Source: Asanoa ishikariensis (GTDB lineage: Bacteria > Actinomycetota > Actinomycetes > Mycobacteriales > Micromonosporaceae). Taken from it: DNA of 64,000 nucleotides. The notes beneath the pieces are model-generated. The model saw nothing but the letters and a program-made list of their open reading frames with translations. It was not told the origin of the DNA and searched no databases. Positions 1-8,419 of the stretch are shown one piece after another (position 1 is the first letter of the stretch; the number at the start of each line of letters is the position of its first letter). The stretch lies in the NCBI RefSeq assembly GCF_900107455.1, contig NZ_FNQB01000001.1, forward strand, positions 186,001 to 250,000, in the 5' to 3' direction. Both the position numbers and the translations under genes were made by a program.

Positions 1-2
1 AC

Positions 3-542
3 CGGCGGTCAGGCACCGTGGTGGTGGTCGGGCCGGACGGCCGGCCGGTCGGCACGGTCGACACCGACAACGGTGGCGAGGAAGACCCCGGCCGCCAGAT
101 CGAGCAGCCGGCCAAGGTCATGCGGATCGGCAGCATGATCAAGCAGTTGCTGGAAGAGGTCCGGGCGGCGCCCCTCGACGAGGCCAGCCGCGTGCGCCTG
201 CGCGACATACACCAGCGCTCGATCATCGAGCTCGAAGACGGGCTGTCGCCGGAGCTGCGCGACGAGCTGGAGCGGCTCTCACTGCCGTTCAGCGAGACGT
301 CGACGCCGAGCGAGGGCGAGCTGCGGGTGGCCCAGGCCCAGCTCGTCGGCTGGCTGGAAGGGCTGTTCCACGGCATCCAGGCGGCCCTGGTGGCCCAGCA
401 GATGGCCGCCCGCATGCAGTTGGAGCAGATGCGTGGTGGCCGCCCCGCGCTGCCGCCCGGCGCCGTACCCGGCGTGATCCCGGGCATGCCCGGCACCAAC
501 CCGCCGCAAGAGGGCGGGAAGGGCACCGGCCAATATCTCTAA
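3..542 (+). CDS. bpa: Bacterial proteasome activator Bpa/PafE, 5'-truncated by the window edge
   Basis: The reading frame is open to the first base of the window, so the true start is probably upstream; the first in-window start is a GTG at 18. The family (Mycobacterium Rv3780) forms a dodecameric ring that opens the 20S proteasome core independently of ATP and ubiquitin-like Pup. The sequence shows the helical-bundle core (roughly residues 25-130 counted from the GTG), a low-complexity Pro/Gly tail and the C-terminal GQYL motif, the HbYX-like plug that docks in proteasome alpha-ring pockets. Its stop overlaps the stop of the convergent HAD gene by 4 nt. Family call is firm; the start is not determinable here. 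Confidence 0.93.
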   Translation, partial: RRSGTVVVVGPDGRPVGTVDTDNGGEEDPGRQIEQPAKVMRIGSMIKQLLEEVRAAPLDEASRVRLRDIHQRSIIELEDGLSPELRDELERLSLPFSETSTPSEGELRVAQAQLVGWLEGLFHGIQAALVAQQMAARMQLEQMRGGRPALPPGAVPGVIPGMPGTNPPQEGGKGTGQYL

Positions 543-1333
543 GGGAGCAACTGCTCCAGGTAGGTCGCGACGCCGTCGTCTTCGTTGCTCGCGACCACCT
601 CGTCGGCGATCTCCTTCACCGCCGGGTGCGCGTTGCCCACGGCGACCGCATGCCCGGCCCAGGCCAGCATCGGCACGTCGTTCGGCATGTCGCCGAACGC
701 GGTCACCTCGGCGGCCGGCACGCCGAGCCGGGCGCAGTACCAGGCCAGCCCGGCCGCCTTGGTGACGCCCGACGCGGACACCTCGACCAGCCCGGACGTC
801 GACGAATGGGTTGCCTCGCCCACCCCGGCCAGGGCCTTGGCGATCTGGTCGGCGAACTCGTCCGGGTCCCGGTCGCCGGCCCGCACCAGCAGTTTGACCG
901 CGGGCTCGGTGAGCAGTTCGGCGATCGCCCGCACGGCCTGGACGCCGCCGTGCTCGCTGTCCCAGCGCATCGGGTAGTCGATGTGATGCCGCATCTCCCG
1001 GCCGTCCATGATCTCGACCGCGAGCACCGCCTCGGGCACCTCTTCGGCCAGCCGGCGGGCGATCTCCTCGAGCGCCTCGGGTGCCAGGGGGTCGGCCCGC
1101 AGCACCTGGTCGCGCATCGGGTCGTAGACCACGGCGCCGTTGGCGCACACGGCCGGCAGCGGGATGGCCAACTGCGCGTAGACCGTACGGAGCCAGCGGA
1201 TCGGGCGCCCGGTCACCAGCACCACCGGCACGTCCGCGGCGGCGGCCCGCTCGAGTGCCTCGGTCGTCCGGGCGCTGATTGTCTTGTCGGCGCGCAGCAG
1301 GGTTCCGTCGAGGTCGGTGGCGATCAACATCAT
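539..1333 (-). CDS. Cof-type HAD-superfamily phosphatase (first of a pair)
   Basis: 264 residues, the normal length for class IIB (Cof) HAD hydrolases, cytoplasmic phosphatases of sugar phosphates or similar small metabolites. Motif I (DLDGTLL, residues 7-13) carries the nucleophilic Asp and the DxD partner; motif IV appears as GDMPNDVPML near residue 216, where the Asp residues bind magnesium. The start codon overlaps the stop of the upstream HAD gene in an ATGA arrangement, so the two are translationally coupled. Substrate cannot be inferred. The two proteins share the GDMPND motif and SNEDDGVA tail, pointing to a tandem duplication. Confidence 0.88.
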   Translation of the reverse strand: MMLIATDLDGTLLRADKTISARTTEALERAAAADVPVVLVTGRPIRWLRTVYAQLAIPLPAVCANGAVVYDPMRDQVLRADPLAPEALEEIARRLAEEVPEAVLAVEIMDGREMRHHIDYPMRWDSEHGGVQAVRAIAELLTEPAVKLLVRAGDRDPDEFADQIAKALAGVGEATHSSTSGLVEVSASGVTKAAGLAWYCARLGVPAAEVTAFGDMPNDVPMLAWAGHAVAVGNAHPAVKEIADEVVASNEDDGVATYLEQLLP

Positions 1334-2151
1334 CTAGACAGTAGCCGGTCTAGATATACGGCCACGCCGTCGTCCTCGTTGCTCGAGGTGATCTCGTCGG
1401 CGGCGGCCTGGACCAGCGGGTGCGCGTTGGCCACAGCCACCCGGCCCCAGCCGGCCCACGCGAACATCGGCAGGTCGTTGGGCATGTCACCGAAGACCAG
1501 CACGTCGCCGGGGTCGACGCCGATGGCCTCCGCGACGACCGCGAGGCCGGTGGCCTTGTCGACGCCGGGCGGGAGGATCTCGATGAAGCCGAGCCCGGCC
1601 TGCGTCACCGTGGCGATGGCGGGGTCGACGATCCGGGCGGCCGCGGCGAGGAGCTCGTCGACGTCGTGACCCGGCGCGCGGGCGAAGGCCTTGATGACGT
1701 CGCCGGTGAAGCAGTCCGCGCGGGCGCGCGGCTCCAAACGGTCGGGGTAGCGCCACGCCGGGTCGGGGTCGCCCCAGAGGGGGTCGTCGTGTCCGTCGAG
1801 CGCCTCGACCATCACGGTCAGCGGCCCGACCGCGGCCTCCAACTCGGCGATCACGGGGGCGAGCACCCGGCCGGACAGGCGCGCGTCGCGCAGCACGATC
1901 GGGTCCACCGGGTCGGTCTGGTCGACCACGCGGCCGCCGTTGGCCATCACCAGGAAGTCGGCGTCGCGGATGTCGTTGCGGGTGAGCTCGGTGAGGCGGG
2001 GGCCGCGCCCGGTGGCGCCGACGATCGGGATGCCGGCCGCGCGCACCCGGTCGAGGACCTCATGGGTGTAAGCGGAGACCGTGTCGTCGTTCCGCACGAT
2101 CGTGCCGTCGAGGTCTGTGGCGACCAGTTTTGGCAGGCCCGGTCGGGGCAT
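1330..2151 (-). CDS. Cof-type HAD-superfamily phosphatase (second of a pair)
   Basis: 273 residues from the ATG at 2151, chosen because a GAGGAG Shine-Dalgarno sits 6 nt upstream and the protein then begins just before motif I (DLDGTIV); a longer frame to 2214 exists but adds only an Arg/Gly-rich non-conserved stretch. Motif IV is GDMPNDLPMF followed by a SNEDDGVAVYLDRL tail similar to its downstream neighbour. Predicted cytoplasmic Mg-dependent phosphatase of unknown substrate. It is the promoter-proximal gene of a two-gene operon with the HAD gene that follows and overlaps it by 4 nt. Confidence 0.87.
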   Translation of the reverse strand: MPRPGLPKLVATDLDGTIVRNDDTVSAYTHEVLDRVRAAGIPIVGATGRGPRLTELTRNDIRDADFLVMANGGRVVDQTDPVDPIVLRDARLSGRVLAPVIAELEAAVGPLTVMVEALDGHDDPLWGDPDPAWRYPDRLEPRARADCFTGDVIKAFARAPGHDVDELLAAAARIVDPAIATVTQAGLGFIEILPPGVDKATGLAVVAEAIGVDPGDVLVFGDMPNDLPMFAWAGWGRVAVANAHPLVQAAADEITSSNEDDGVAVYLDRLLSR

Positions 2152-2315
2152 GGCTCCTCCTCGCCCCGACCGGTGACGACCGCCGGGAGGAAGCCGCGAG
2201 CGGCCGGGCAGCAACCGTACCTCGCACTCGGTAGCCCAGCCATGACGTTTGGGAGAAATCGTCGCAGCCGGGCAGCGGCCACTCAGCGGTGGCCGCGCCG
2301 GCCGAAAACACCAGG

Positions 2316-3581
2316 TCAGGACCGCTTGACCGGCTCCAGAACCTCGCGACCGCCCAGATAGGGCCGCAACGCCTTGGGTACGACGACCGACCCGTCGGGC
2401 TGCTGGTGGTTCTCCAGGATCGGCACGATCCAGCGGGTGGTGGCCAGCGTGCCGTTGAGCGTCGCGGCGATCTGCGGCCGACCGGCCTCGTCGCGGTAGC
2501 GGATGTTGAGCCGGCGGGCCTGGAACGTCGTGCAGTTGGACGTCGAGGTCACTTCGCGGTAGCGACCCTGCGACGGCACCCAGGCCTCGCAGTCGTACTT
2601 GCGGGCCGCGCTGCTGCCGAGGTCGCCGGCGGCCGTGTCGATCACCCGATAAGGCACCTCGACCTTGGCCAGCATCTCCTCTTCCCAGGCGAGCAGCCGC
2701 ACGTGCTCGTCGTGTGCCTGCTCCGGCCGGCAGTACGAGAACATCTCGACCTTGTCGAACTGGTGCACGCGGATGATGCCCCGCGTGTCCCGGCCGTACG
2801 AGCCGGCCTCTCGGCGGAAGCAGCTCGACCAGCCCGCGTAGCGGACCGGCTCGCCGAGGTCGAGGATCTCGTTGCTGTGGTAGGCAGCCAGTGGCACCTC
2901 GCTGGTGCCGACGAGGTAGAGGTCGTCGGCCTCGAGCCGGTAGACCTCGCTGGCGTGCGCACCGAGGAAGCCGGTGCCCTCCATGGCCTCCGGCTTTACC
3001 AGCGCCGGCACGATCGCCGGGGTCAGCCCGTATTCGACGGCCTGCGCGATCGCCATCTGGAGCAGGCCGAGCTGGAGCAGGGCGCCGACGCCGGTCAGGT
3101 AGTAGAACCGGCTGCCCGACACCTTGGCGCCGCGCTCGACGTCGATCGCGCCCAGCAGCTCACCGAGCTCCAAGTGGTCGCGGGGCGAGTCCAGCTCGGG
3201 CTTGGTGCCGACCTCGCGCAGCACGACGTAGTCGTCCTCGCCGCCCGCCGGTGCGCCGGCTTCGACCACGTTGGAGATCCGCAACTGCGCCTGGCGCAGC
3301 GCCGCCTCGGACTCGGTGACGGCCGCCTCGGCCGCCTTGACCTCGCCCGAGAGCTCCTTGGTGCGCACGAGCAGGGTGTCCCGCTCGGCGCCGGTCGCCT
3401 TGGGCATGAGCTTGCCGAGCTGCTTCTGCTCGCCGCGCAGCGCCTCGAAGCGCTGCACGGTGGCCCGCCGGGTCTCGTCGGCCGTGAGGAGGTCGTCGAC
3501 GGCGGACTCGGACTCACCCCTGGCCCGCTGGCTGGCGCGCACAACATCGGGATCGTCACGAAGCAGTCGAAGGTCAATCAC
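2316..3581 (-). CDS. serS: Seryl-tRNA synthetase
   Basis: 421 residues, the usual bacterial SerRS length. The N-terminal third (about 25-105) is a charged, heptad-rich coiled-coil arm that grips the long variable arm of tRNA-Ser; the rest is the class II catalytic core. Motif 2 is visible around [14 protein letters not shown] and motif 3 around [18 protein letters not shown], with the TSTSNC signature between them. Charges tRNA-Ser with serine. Starts with GTG at 3581; no Shine-Dalgarno, but a TAGTCT hexamer lies 8 nt upstream, consistent with a leaderless mRNA. A tRNA-Ser gene lies elsewhere in the window (61881). Confidence 0.98.
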   Translation of the reverse strand: MIDLRLLRDDPDVVRASQRARGESESAVDDLLTADETRRATVQRFEALRGEQKQLGKLMPKATGAERDTLLVRTKELSGEVKAAEAAVTESEAALRQAQLRISNVVEAGAPAGGEDDYVVLREVGTKPELDSPRDHLELGELLGAIDVERGAKVSGSRFYYLTGVGALLQLGLLQMAIAQAVEYGLTPAIVPALVKPEAMEGTGFLGAHASEVYRLEADDLYLVGTSEVPLAAYHSNEILDLGEPVRYAGWSSCFRREAGSYGRDTRGIIRVHQFDKVEMFSYCRPEQAHDEHVRLLAWEEEMLAKVEVPYRVIDTAAGDLGSSAARKYDCEAWVPSQGRYREVTSTSNCTTFQARRLNIRYRDEAGRPQIAATLNGTLATTRWIVPILENHQQPDGSVVVPKALRPYLGGREVLEPVKRS

Positions 3582-3589
3582 GGTAAATC

Positions 3590-3595
3590 AGACTA
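3590..3595 (-). promoter_or_regulatory. Candidate -10 box of a leaderless serS promoter
   Basis: TAGTCT on the minus strand, 8 nt before the GTG start, with no Shine-Dalgarno in between. This matches the actinobacterial TANNNT -10 consensus at leaderless spacing. Confidence 0.5.
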
Positions 3596-3626
3596 CCGGG
3601 GCCGCCGGACGGCGGTCGCGCGGATA

Positions 3627-4355
3627 TCAGCGGTCGCGGTCGTCGTCGCTGTCGGGGAGGGCGAACGGCCGGGCCGGCTGGACGGTGAGGTCGAGCGGCG
3701 CCGCGGCGGCGAGCGCCGTGGCCGTCTCGTCGCGCACCGGGCGGGGCGGTTGCCAGCCCAACGCCGGACCGCCGGTGGCCTGTGCCGCCGAGCCGCGGCC
3801 GCTCAGGAACAGCGCCACGGCTGCGAGGAGGACGGCGACGAAGGCGGCGGTGAGGCCACCGCGCCGCTCGATCTCGATGTCTTCCTGGAAGAGAAAGAAG
3901 AAGGAGCGCATGATCGAGTTCTGGATGTTGGCCATGAGCGACACCAGCACCGCGAGCGATGCCCCGGCGAGGGTCAGCCCCGTCAGCCGTGCGACCGAGC
4001 GGGCGGCCGGGGGACCCGCGAGCGCGAGGACGCACGCGACGGCCACGACCAGCAGGCACACCAGGTAGACGGTGGCCAGCGTGCCGAGGTCGTCCAGGTG
4101 GAACTCGGTGGGCCGGTCGCTCTGGACACCGGTGTTCGGGTCGGGCTCGCCCAACGCCAACATGGCCGAGAACCACGGCGCGATCAGCGCCACGAATCCC
4201 GCGACCGCGGCCGCGAGCATCGTGCCGGCGAGGATCAGCCTCCGTGGGTCGACGATGCCCCGGCGCAGCCGATCCACAAACGGCCAGGACCGGTCGGGTA
4301 CGGCCTCGCCGGCACCGAACGCCACGACGGCCGGGCCGGACGGCTCTGCGGACAT
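3627..4355 (-). CDS. Four-helix integral membrane protein, unknown function
   Basis: 242 residues from the ATG at 4355 (M-S-A-E); a slightly longer start at 4367 is possible. Four hydrophobic segments are visible, near residues 38-62, 90-115, 125-150 and 165-185, with a Pro/Ala-rich cytoplasmic tail ending in a DSDDDRDR acidic patch. No catalytic motif is seen and I do not recognise the family. It lies upstream of serS on the same strand with a 45-nt gap, so it may be co-transcribed with it or not. A CATGCT hexamer 7 nt before the start is a weak -10 candidate. Confidence 0.75.
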   Translation of the reverse strand: MSAEPSGPAVVAFGAGEAVPDRSWPFVDRLRRGIVDPRRLILAGTMLAAAVAGFVALIAPWFSAMLALGEPDPNTGVQSDRPTEFHLDDLGTLATVYLVCLLVVAVACVLALAGPPAARSVARLTGLTLAGASLAVLVSLMANIQNSIMRSFFFLFQEDIEIERRGGLTAAFVAVLLAAVALFLSGRGSAAQATGGPALGWQPPRPVRDETATALAAAAPLDLTVQPARPFALPDSDDDRDR

Positions 4356-4402
4356 GCACATCAGCATGCCACGATGCGGCCAGGACCGGGGCGTTCAGTT
4401 GA

Positions 4403-5995
4403 TCAGGGCCGGCGGCGGCGGTCCCGCATGATCTGCTTGACCACGTTGCGGCCCGGGATGCCGGTCACGCCACCGCCGCCGTGGGTCGCGCTGCCCGCCT
4501 GATAAAGACCCCTGATCGGCGTACGCAGGTCGGCGTACCCCGCGGCCGGCCGGCCGTGGAACATCTGGCCCGGCGTCAGCTCGCCGTGGAAGATGTTGCC
4601 GCCGACCAGGCCGTACTCCTGCTCCATCGTGTGTGGACCGATGACCTGGCGGCCGATGACCGAGTCGGTGAACCCGGGCGCGACCGTCTCCAGGCGGGCC
4701 ACCAGCCGGTCGGCGTACGCCTCCAACTCGGCGGTGTGTGGCGCGCCGGCGTAGGTGTGTGGCACCCACTGGGTGAACGCGCTGACCACGTGCTTGCCCT
4801 CGGGCGCCAGCGTCGGGTCGAGGACCGACGGGATGCAGACGTCGGCGAACGGCAGCGTGGCCGGGCTGCCGGCGGCCGCTTCAGTGAACGAACGCTCGAT
4901 TTCTTCCAGCGAGTCGGCGAGCACGATCGTGCCTCCGTGCACCTCCGGGGCGTACGCCGGATGGCTCGTGAAGGTTGGCAAACGGTCGATCGCGAAGTTC
5001 ACCTTCACGGTGCCCGAACGGCTGCGCCACGCCTCGATGTCGGTGACGAACTCGGCCGGCAGCTCGGCCCGGTCGAGCAGTTCGAGGAACGAGATCCGCG
5101 GGTGGGCGGTGGTGATCACGGTCGGCGCGCGCAGCTCCGTACCGTCGGCCAGGGTGACGCCGAGCACCGCGCCGCCGCGGGTGTCGATCCGGGCGACCGG
5201 CGACCCGGTCCGGATCTCCGTGCCGAAGGCACGCGCGGCCGCCGCCATCGCCTGCGTCACGCCGCCCATCCCGCCGCGCGGGAACCCCCAGCCGGCCTGC
5301 TGACCGCCGGTCTGGTCGAGATGGTGGTGCAGGGTCACGAAGCCGGTGCCGGGGCTGCGTGGGCCGGCCCAGGTGCCGATCACTCCGGAGACGCTGAGCA
5401 GGCCGCGCATCGCGTCGGACTCGAAGCGGTCCTCGACCAGGTCGGCGATGCTCGCGGTGAACAGCCGGGTCAGGTCGACGGCGGCACGCACGTCGACGTG
5501 GCGCAGCCGGCTGGCCAGCCCGGCCTGCGCGGCCAGGTCCAACGGTCGCTTCGAGCCCAGCTTCGGCGGTATCTCGTGCAGCAGCGGGCCGACCAGCCGG
5601 CCGAGGTGGGAGAGCCAGGTGTCCCAGCGCTCGTACGCGTCGGCGTCCCTGGCGGAGAACCGGCTGATCTCGCGATGCCGCTCCGCGGGGTCGTCGGGCA
5701 GCGCCAGGTAGCGGCCGTCCGCGCGCGGCGCGAAGTACGGACCCTGCGGATAGACGTGGTAGCCGTGCTCGACCAGCCGCAGGTCACGCACCATATCCGC
5801 GGGCAGCAGGCTGACCACATAGGACAGGCTGGTGACCGTGAAGTCCGGCCCGAACGGGTGCTCGGAGACCGCCGCGCCGCCGACGGTGTCACGCCGTTCG
5901 AGCACCAGCACCCGGCGCCCGGCCCGGGCCAGATAGGCGGCCGCCACCAGACCGTTGTGACCACCGCCGATGACGATGACGTCGTACGCCGACAT
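4403..5995 (-). CDS. Phytoene-desaturase-like FAD-dependent oxidoreductase
   Basis: 530 residues with an N-terminal Rossmann FAD site (IVIGGGHNGLVAAAYLARAG, residues 7-26, then an E-R-R-D-x-V-G-G-A continuation) and the CrtI/PYROXD2-type C-terminal signature GLYQAGSATHGGGGVTGIPG that closes the FAD pocket. Such proteins desaturate or isomerise hydrophobic polyenes or related substrates; no phytoene synthase or other carotenoid gene is nearby, so carotenoid biosynthesis is not supported. Its start codon shares one base with the stop of the upstream reductase gene (TGATG), so the two are translationally coupled. Confidence 0.85.
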   Translation of the reverse strand: MSAYDVIVIGGGHNGLVAAAYLARAGRRVLVLERRDTVGGAAVSEHPFGPDFTVTSLSYVVSLLPADMVRDLRLVEHGYHVYPQGPYFAPRADGRYLALPDDPAERHREISRFSARDADAYERWDTWLSHLGRLVGPLLHEIPPKLGSKRPLDLAAQAGLASRLRHVDVRAAVDLTRLFTASIADLVEDRFESDAMRGLLSVSGVIGTWAGPRSPGTGFVTLHHHLDQTGGQQAGWGFPRGGMGGVTQAMAAAARAFGTEIRTGSPVARIDTRGGAVLGVTLADGTELRAPTVITTAHPRISFLELLDRAELPAEFVTDIEAWRSRSGTVKVNFAIDRLPTFTSHPAYAPEVHGGTIVLADSLEEIERSFTEAAAGSPATLPFADVCIPSVLDPTLAPEGKHVVSAFTQWVPHTYAGAPHTAELEAYADRLVARLETVAPGFTDSVIGRQVIGPHTMEQEYGLVGGNIFHGELTPGQMFHGRPAAGYADLRTPIRGLYQAGSATHGGGGVTGIPGRNVVKQIMRDRRRRP

Positions 5996-6645
5996 CAGCC
6001 CTGGATGACGTTGATGTTGAAGGCCAGGTTGCCGTCGAGGGCGCGCAGGATCGACACCCAGAGCGGCATATACATCTCCATGCCCCGCGACGCTTCGATG
6101 CCCCCGAGGTCGAGCACGTTGGCGGCGGCCCAGCCGAACTCGCCGAGCAGCACCGTCACGGCGCGCTTGGCGTCGGCGTCGTTCCCGGCGACGAAGATCG
6201 TGTGCTGGCCGGGCACCAGGGTCGGCTCGACCATCACGCTGCCGTTGACGGTGTTGAGGCTCTTGACGATCCGGGCGTCGGGGAAGCTGCGCTGAAGCTG
6301 CTCGCCGACGCTGTCGGTGTTGCAGACGCTCAGCCGTAGCTCGCCGGTGGAGAAGTCGAGCGGGTTGCTGACGTCGAGCACTACCTTGCCGGCGAGGGCC
6401 GAGTTGCCGCCGGCCATTTCCAGCGCGTTGACCGCGTGCTGGCCGGCGGTGGCGTTGATCACCAGGTCGGCGTCAGCGACCGCCTCGGCGAAGGTGCCGC
6501 ATCGGGCCGCGTGTGCTTCGGCCCACTCCAGCGCGCGTGGATTGCCCGTTTCGCGGGCACCCAGCGTGACGTCATGGTCAAGGTTGTGCAGGCGGGTACC
6601 GAACGTCTGGCCAACCGCGCCGGTGCCGAGGATGCCGATCCGCAT
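5995..6645 (-). CDS. F420/NADP oxidoreductase-like NAD(P)-binding protein
   Basis: 216 residues, the usual length for the coenzyme F420-dependent NADP oxidoreductase (Fno)/NADPH-dinucleotide-binding family. The N-terminal GILGTGAVGQTFG fingerprint (residues 3-15) is the dinucleotide-binding turn and SNPLDF at about 91 is the conserved family segment. It could shuttle hydride between NADPH and F420 or be a relative acting on another cofactor; sequence alone does not decide. It precedes and is coupled by TGATG to the phytoene-desaturase-like flavoprotein, suggesting a redox partnership. It is divergent from osmC over only 37 bp. Confidence 0.8.
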   Translation of the reverse strand: MRIGILGTGAVGQTFGTRLHNLDHDVTLGARETGNPRALEWAEAHAARCGTFAEAVADADLVINATAGQHAVNALEMAGGNSALAGKVVLDVSNPLDFSTGELRLSVCNTDSVGEQLQRSFPDARIVKSLNTVNGSVMVEPTLVPGQHTIFVAGNDADAKRAVTVLLGEFGWAAANVLDLGGIEASRGMEMYMPLWVSILRALDGNLAFNINVIQG

Positions 6646-6670
6646 CCAGCAATCATGCCCGACAGTGGAC

Positions 6671-6676
6671 TAGCGT
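6671..6676 (+). promoter_or_regulatory. Candidate -10 box of a leaderless osmC promoter
   Basis: TAGCGT lies 6 nt before the ATG at 6683 in a 37-bp divergent intergenic space; the weak GAGGT just before the ATG is too close to act as a normal Shine-Dalgarno. Confidence 0.45.
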
Positions 6677-6682
6677 CGAGGT

Positions 6683-7111
6683 ATGCCAATCCGCACTTCT
6701 TCCGCCCGCTGGTCGGGCAACCTGACCGAAGGTTCCGGCACGATCCGCACCGGCAAGGGCGGCTTCGAGGGGAACTACAGCTTCAAGTCGCGCTTCGAGG
6801 AGGGTGAGGGCACCAACCCTGAGGAGCTGATCGCCGCCGCGCACTCCGGGTGCTTCTCGATGGCCTTCTCGAAGGGCCTCGCCGACGCCGGCCACATCCC
6901 GACCTCGGTCGAGACGACCGCGAAGGTGCACCTCGACAAGACCGACGCCGGCATGACCATCACCCGGATCGACCTGGAGAGCGTCGGCGACGTCCCCGGC
7001 ATCGACGACGCCGATTTCCAGAAGATCGCCCAGGGTGCCAAGGAGAACTGCCCGATCTCGCGCCTGCTTTCCCCCGGCGCCGAGATCACCCTGACCGCCC
7101 GGCTCGCCTGA
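6683..7111 (+). CDS. osmC: OsmC-family peroxiredoxin
   Basis: 142 residues, full OsmC length. The two redox cysteines of the family are present, in AAHSGCFSM (about residue 54) and KENCPISRL (about residue 119). OsmC/Ohr proteins reduce organic hydroperoxides in the cytoplasm, using a thiol or dihydrolipoyl system for recycling. The TRIDLESVGDVPGID segment and the NPEELIAAAHSGCFSMAF context favour OsmC (YhfA/OsmC subgroup) rather than Ohr. No OhrR regulator adjoins it; it is transcribed divergently from the F420/NADP-reductase-like gene. Confidence 0.9.
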   Translation: MPIRTSSARWSGNLTEGSGTIRTGKGGFEGNYSFKSRFEEGEGTNPEELIAAAHSGCFSMAFSKGLADAGHIPTSVETTAKVHLDKTDAGMTITRIDLESVGDVPGIDDADFQKIAQGAKENCPISRLLSPGAEITLTARLA

Positions 7112-7151
7112 GTAGGTCTTCCGTCGCGACCGGCACGGCACAATAGGAGCC

Positions 7152-7502
7152 GTGCCGGTCGAGATGAGTCGCGAACGCTTCGAGGAACTCGTCGCCGATG
7201 CGCTCGACGAAGTCCCCGAAGAACTGCTCGGCCTGATGAACAACGTGGTGATCCTGGTCGAGGACCGGTCGCCGCCGGGCACCCGGCTGTTGGGCCTCTA
7301 CGAGGGGCACGCGCTGACCGACCGCGGCTGGAACTACGCCGGCGTGCTTCCGGACCGGATCACCATCTACCGGCTGCCGATCCTGTCGATCTGTGAGACC
7401 GACGAGGACGTGGTCGACGAGGTCGCGGTCACCGTCGTGCACGAGATCGCCCACCATTTCGGCATCGACGACGCCCGCCTGCACGAGCTCGGCTGGGGTT
7501 GA
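7152..7502 (+). CDS. Small zincin-type metallopeptidase (DUF1025 family)
   Basis: 116 residues with the HEIAHHFGIDD zinc-binding motif near the C terminus (residues 98-108), where the two His and the downstream Asp are the metal ligands and the Glu is the general base. The family is small, cytosolic and poorly characterised; the mycobacterial counterpart lies close to serS and pheA, as here. GTG start at 7152 with AGGAG four nucleotides upstream; a CACAAT hexamer also lies 7 nt upstream. Probably an independent unit after osmC (40-nt gap). Confidence 0.85.
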   Translation: MPVEMSRERFEELVADALDEVPEELLGLMNNVVILVEDRSPPGTRLLGLYEGHALTDRGWNYAGVLPDRITIYRLPILSICETDEDVVDEVAVTVVHEIAHHFGIDDARLHELGWG

Positions 7503-7617
7503 TCCGCACCGCGCCGGTGTTAAGTCAAGGTCGGTTTGGCGACAGTCGGCATATCGCGTTTGCGCAGGCTACCTACGCTCTTGGGCAGCACTCACCACTC
7601 GATGGAGGAACGCTCAG

Positions 7618-8352
7618 ATGCGTAGCGCGCTGTTTTCCGCGGAGAACCTGGAGAAAGAGTCGGATCAGCCGGGCATGCGGCTGCAGAACTCCAAGATGCT
7701 CAAGATCGAGCTTAACGGTGAGTGCATGGCGCGCACCGGGTCGATGGTCGCCTATCAGGGCCAGGTACAGTTCGCGGCGCTGGGTTCGGGCGGCATCGGC
7801 AAGTTCCTCAAGCAGAAGCTGACCGGCGAGGGTGTGCCGCTGATGAAGGTCAGCGGACGCGGCGACGTGTTCCTCGGGGACCGGGCCGCCGACATCCACC
7901 TGGTCGACCTCGAGCACGGTGACGCGCTCTCGATCAACGGCGCCAACGTGCTGGCCTTCGACTCGACGCTCCAGTACGACATCAAGATGGTCCAAGGCAT
8001 GGGCATGATGTCCTCCGCCGGCCTGTTCAACTGCGTGTTCAGCGGCCAGGGCCGGATCGCCATCACCACCAAGGGCACCCCGGTCGTGCTCAACGTCGAC
8101 CAGCCCACCTACGTCGACCCCCAGGCGGCGATCTGCTGGTCGCACAACCTCCAGACCGGCTACCACCGGGCCGACCAGCTCGGCATCGGCACGCTGCTCG
8201 GCCGCAGCACCGGTGAGGCCTTCACGATGAGCTTCGCCGGCCAGGGCTTCGTCGTCGTGCAGCCCTCCGAGGAGCCCCCGGGCGGCATCGCCGGCGCGGC
8301 CGGCGGCCAGCAGCAGAGCGGCGGCGTACTCGGTGGCCTGCTCGGCAATTGA
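7618..8352 (+). CDS. AIM24-family protein
   Basis: 244 residues from the ATG at 7618, supported by GGAGGA 9 nt upstream; the longer in-frame extension to 7393 overlaps the metallopeptidase and has no start signal. The core (about 1-220) is the AIM24/DUF124 beta-sandwich, recognisable by the CMARTGSMVAYQG and GLFNCVFSGQGRIAITTKG segments. A Gly/Gln-rich tail (GGQQQSGGVLGGLLGN) follows. In fungi AIM24 is mitochondrial; the bacterial role is unknown and often linked to tellurite or stress genes, none of which are adjacent. A rho-independent hairpin follows directly. Confidence 0.85.
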   Translation: MRSALFSAENLEKESDQPGMRLQNSKMLKIELNGECMARTGSMVAYQGQVQFAALGSGGIGKFLKQKLTGEGVPLMKVSGRGDVFLGDRAADIHLVDLEHGDALSINGANVLAFDSTLQYDIKMVQGMGMMSSAGLFNCVFSGQGRIAITTKGTPVVLNVDQPTYVDPQAAICWSHNLQTGYHRADQLGIGTLLGRSTGEAFTMSFAGQGFVVVQPSEEPPGGIAGAAGGQQQSGGVLGGLLGN

Positions 8353-8365
8353 TCTTTCGTAAGCG

Positions 8366-8395
8366 AACGGCCCGCCCCACAAGGGGTGGGCCGTT
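8366..8395 (+). terminator. Intrinsic terminator after the AIM24 gene
   Basis: An almost perfect inverted repeat, AACGGCCC-G-CCCC / GGGG-T-GGGCCGTT, with a 3-4 nt loop, located 13 nt after the AIM24 stop and before the pheA promoter. A short T-containing tract follows. Confidence 0.8.
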
Positions 8396-8406
8396 TGTCC
8401 GTTCCG

Positions 8407-8412
8407 TAGGCT
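8407..8412 (+). promoter_or_regulatory. Candidate -10 box of a leaderless pheA promoter
   Basis: TAGGCT, 7 nt before the pheA ATG, immediately downstream of the AIM24 terminator; no Shine-Dalgarno. The same hexamer at the same spacing precedes arcA. Confidence 0.55.
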
Positions 8413-8419
8413 GGGTCTC

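Noticed and set aside
2289-4502. A 737-codon plus-strand frame opposite serS and the membrane protein gene
   Set aside because: High-GC antisense shadow; Arg/Gly-rich composition, no ribosome site or domain, and the opposite strand encodes SerRS with all class II motifs.
4403-5995. Carotenoid biosynthesis cluster based on the phytoene-desaturase-like enzyme
   Set aside because: No crtB, crtE or cyclase gene adjoins, and the family is broad (CrtI/PYROXD2).
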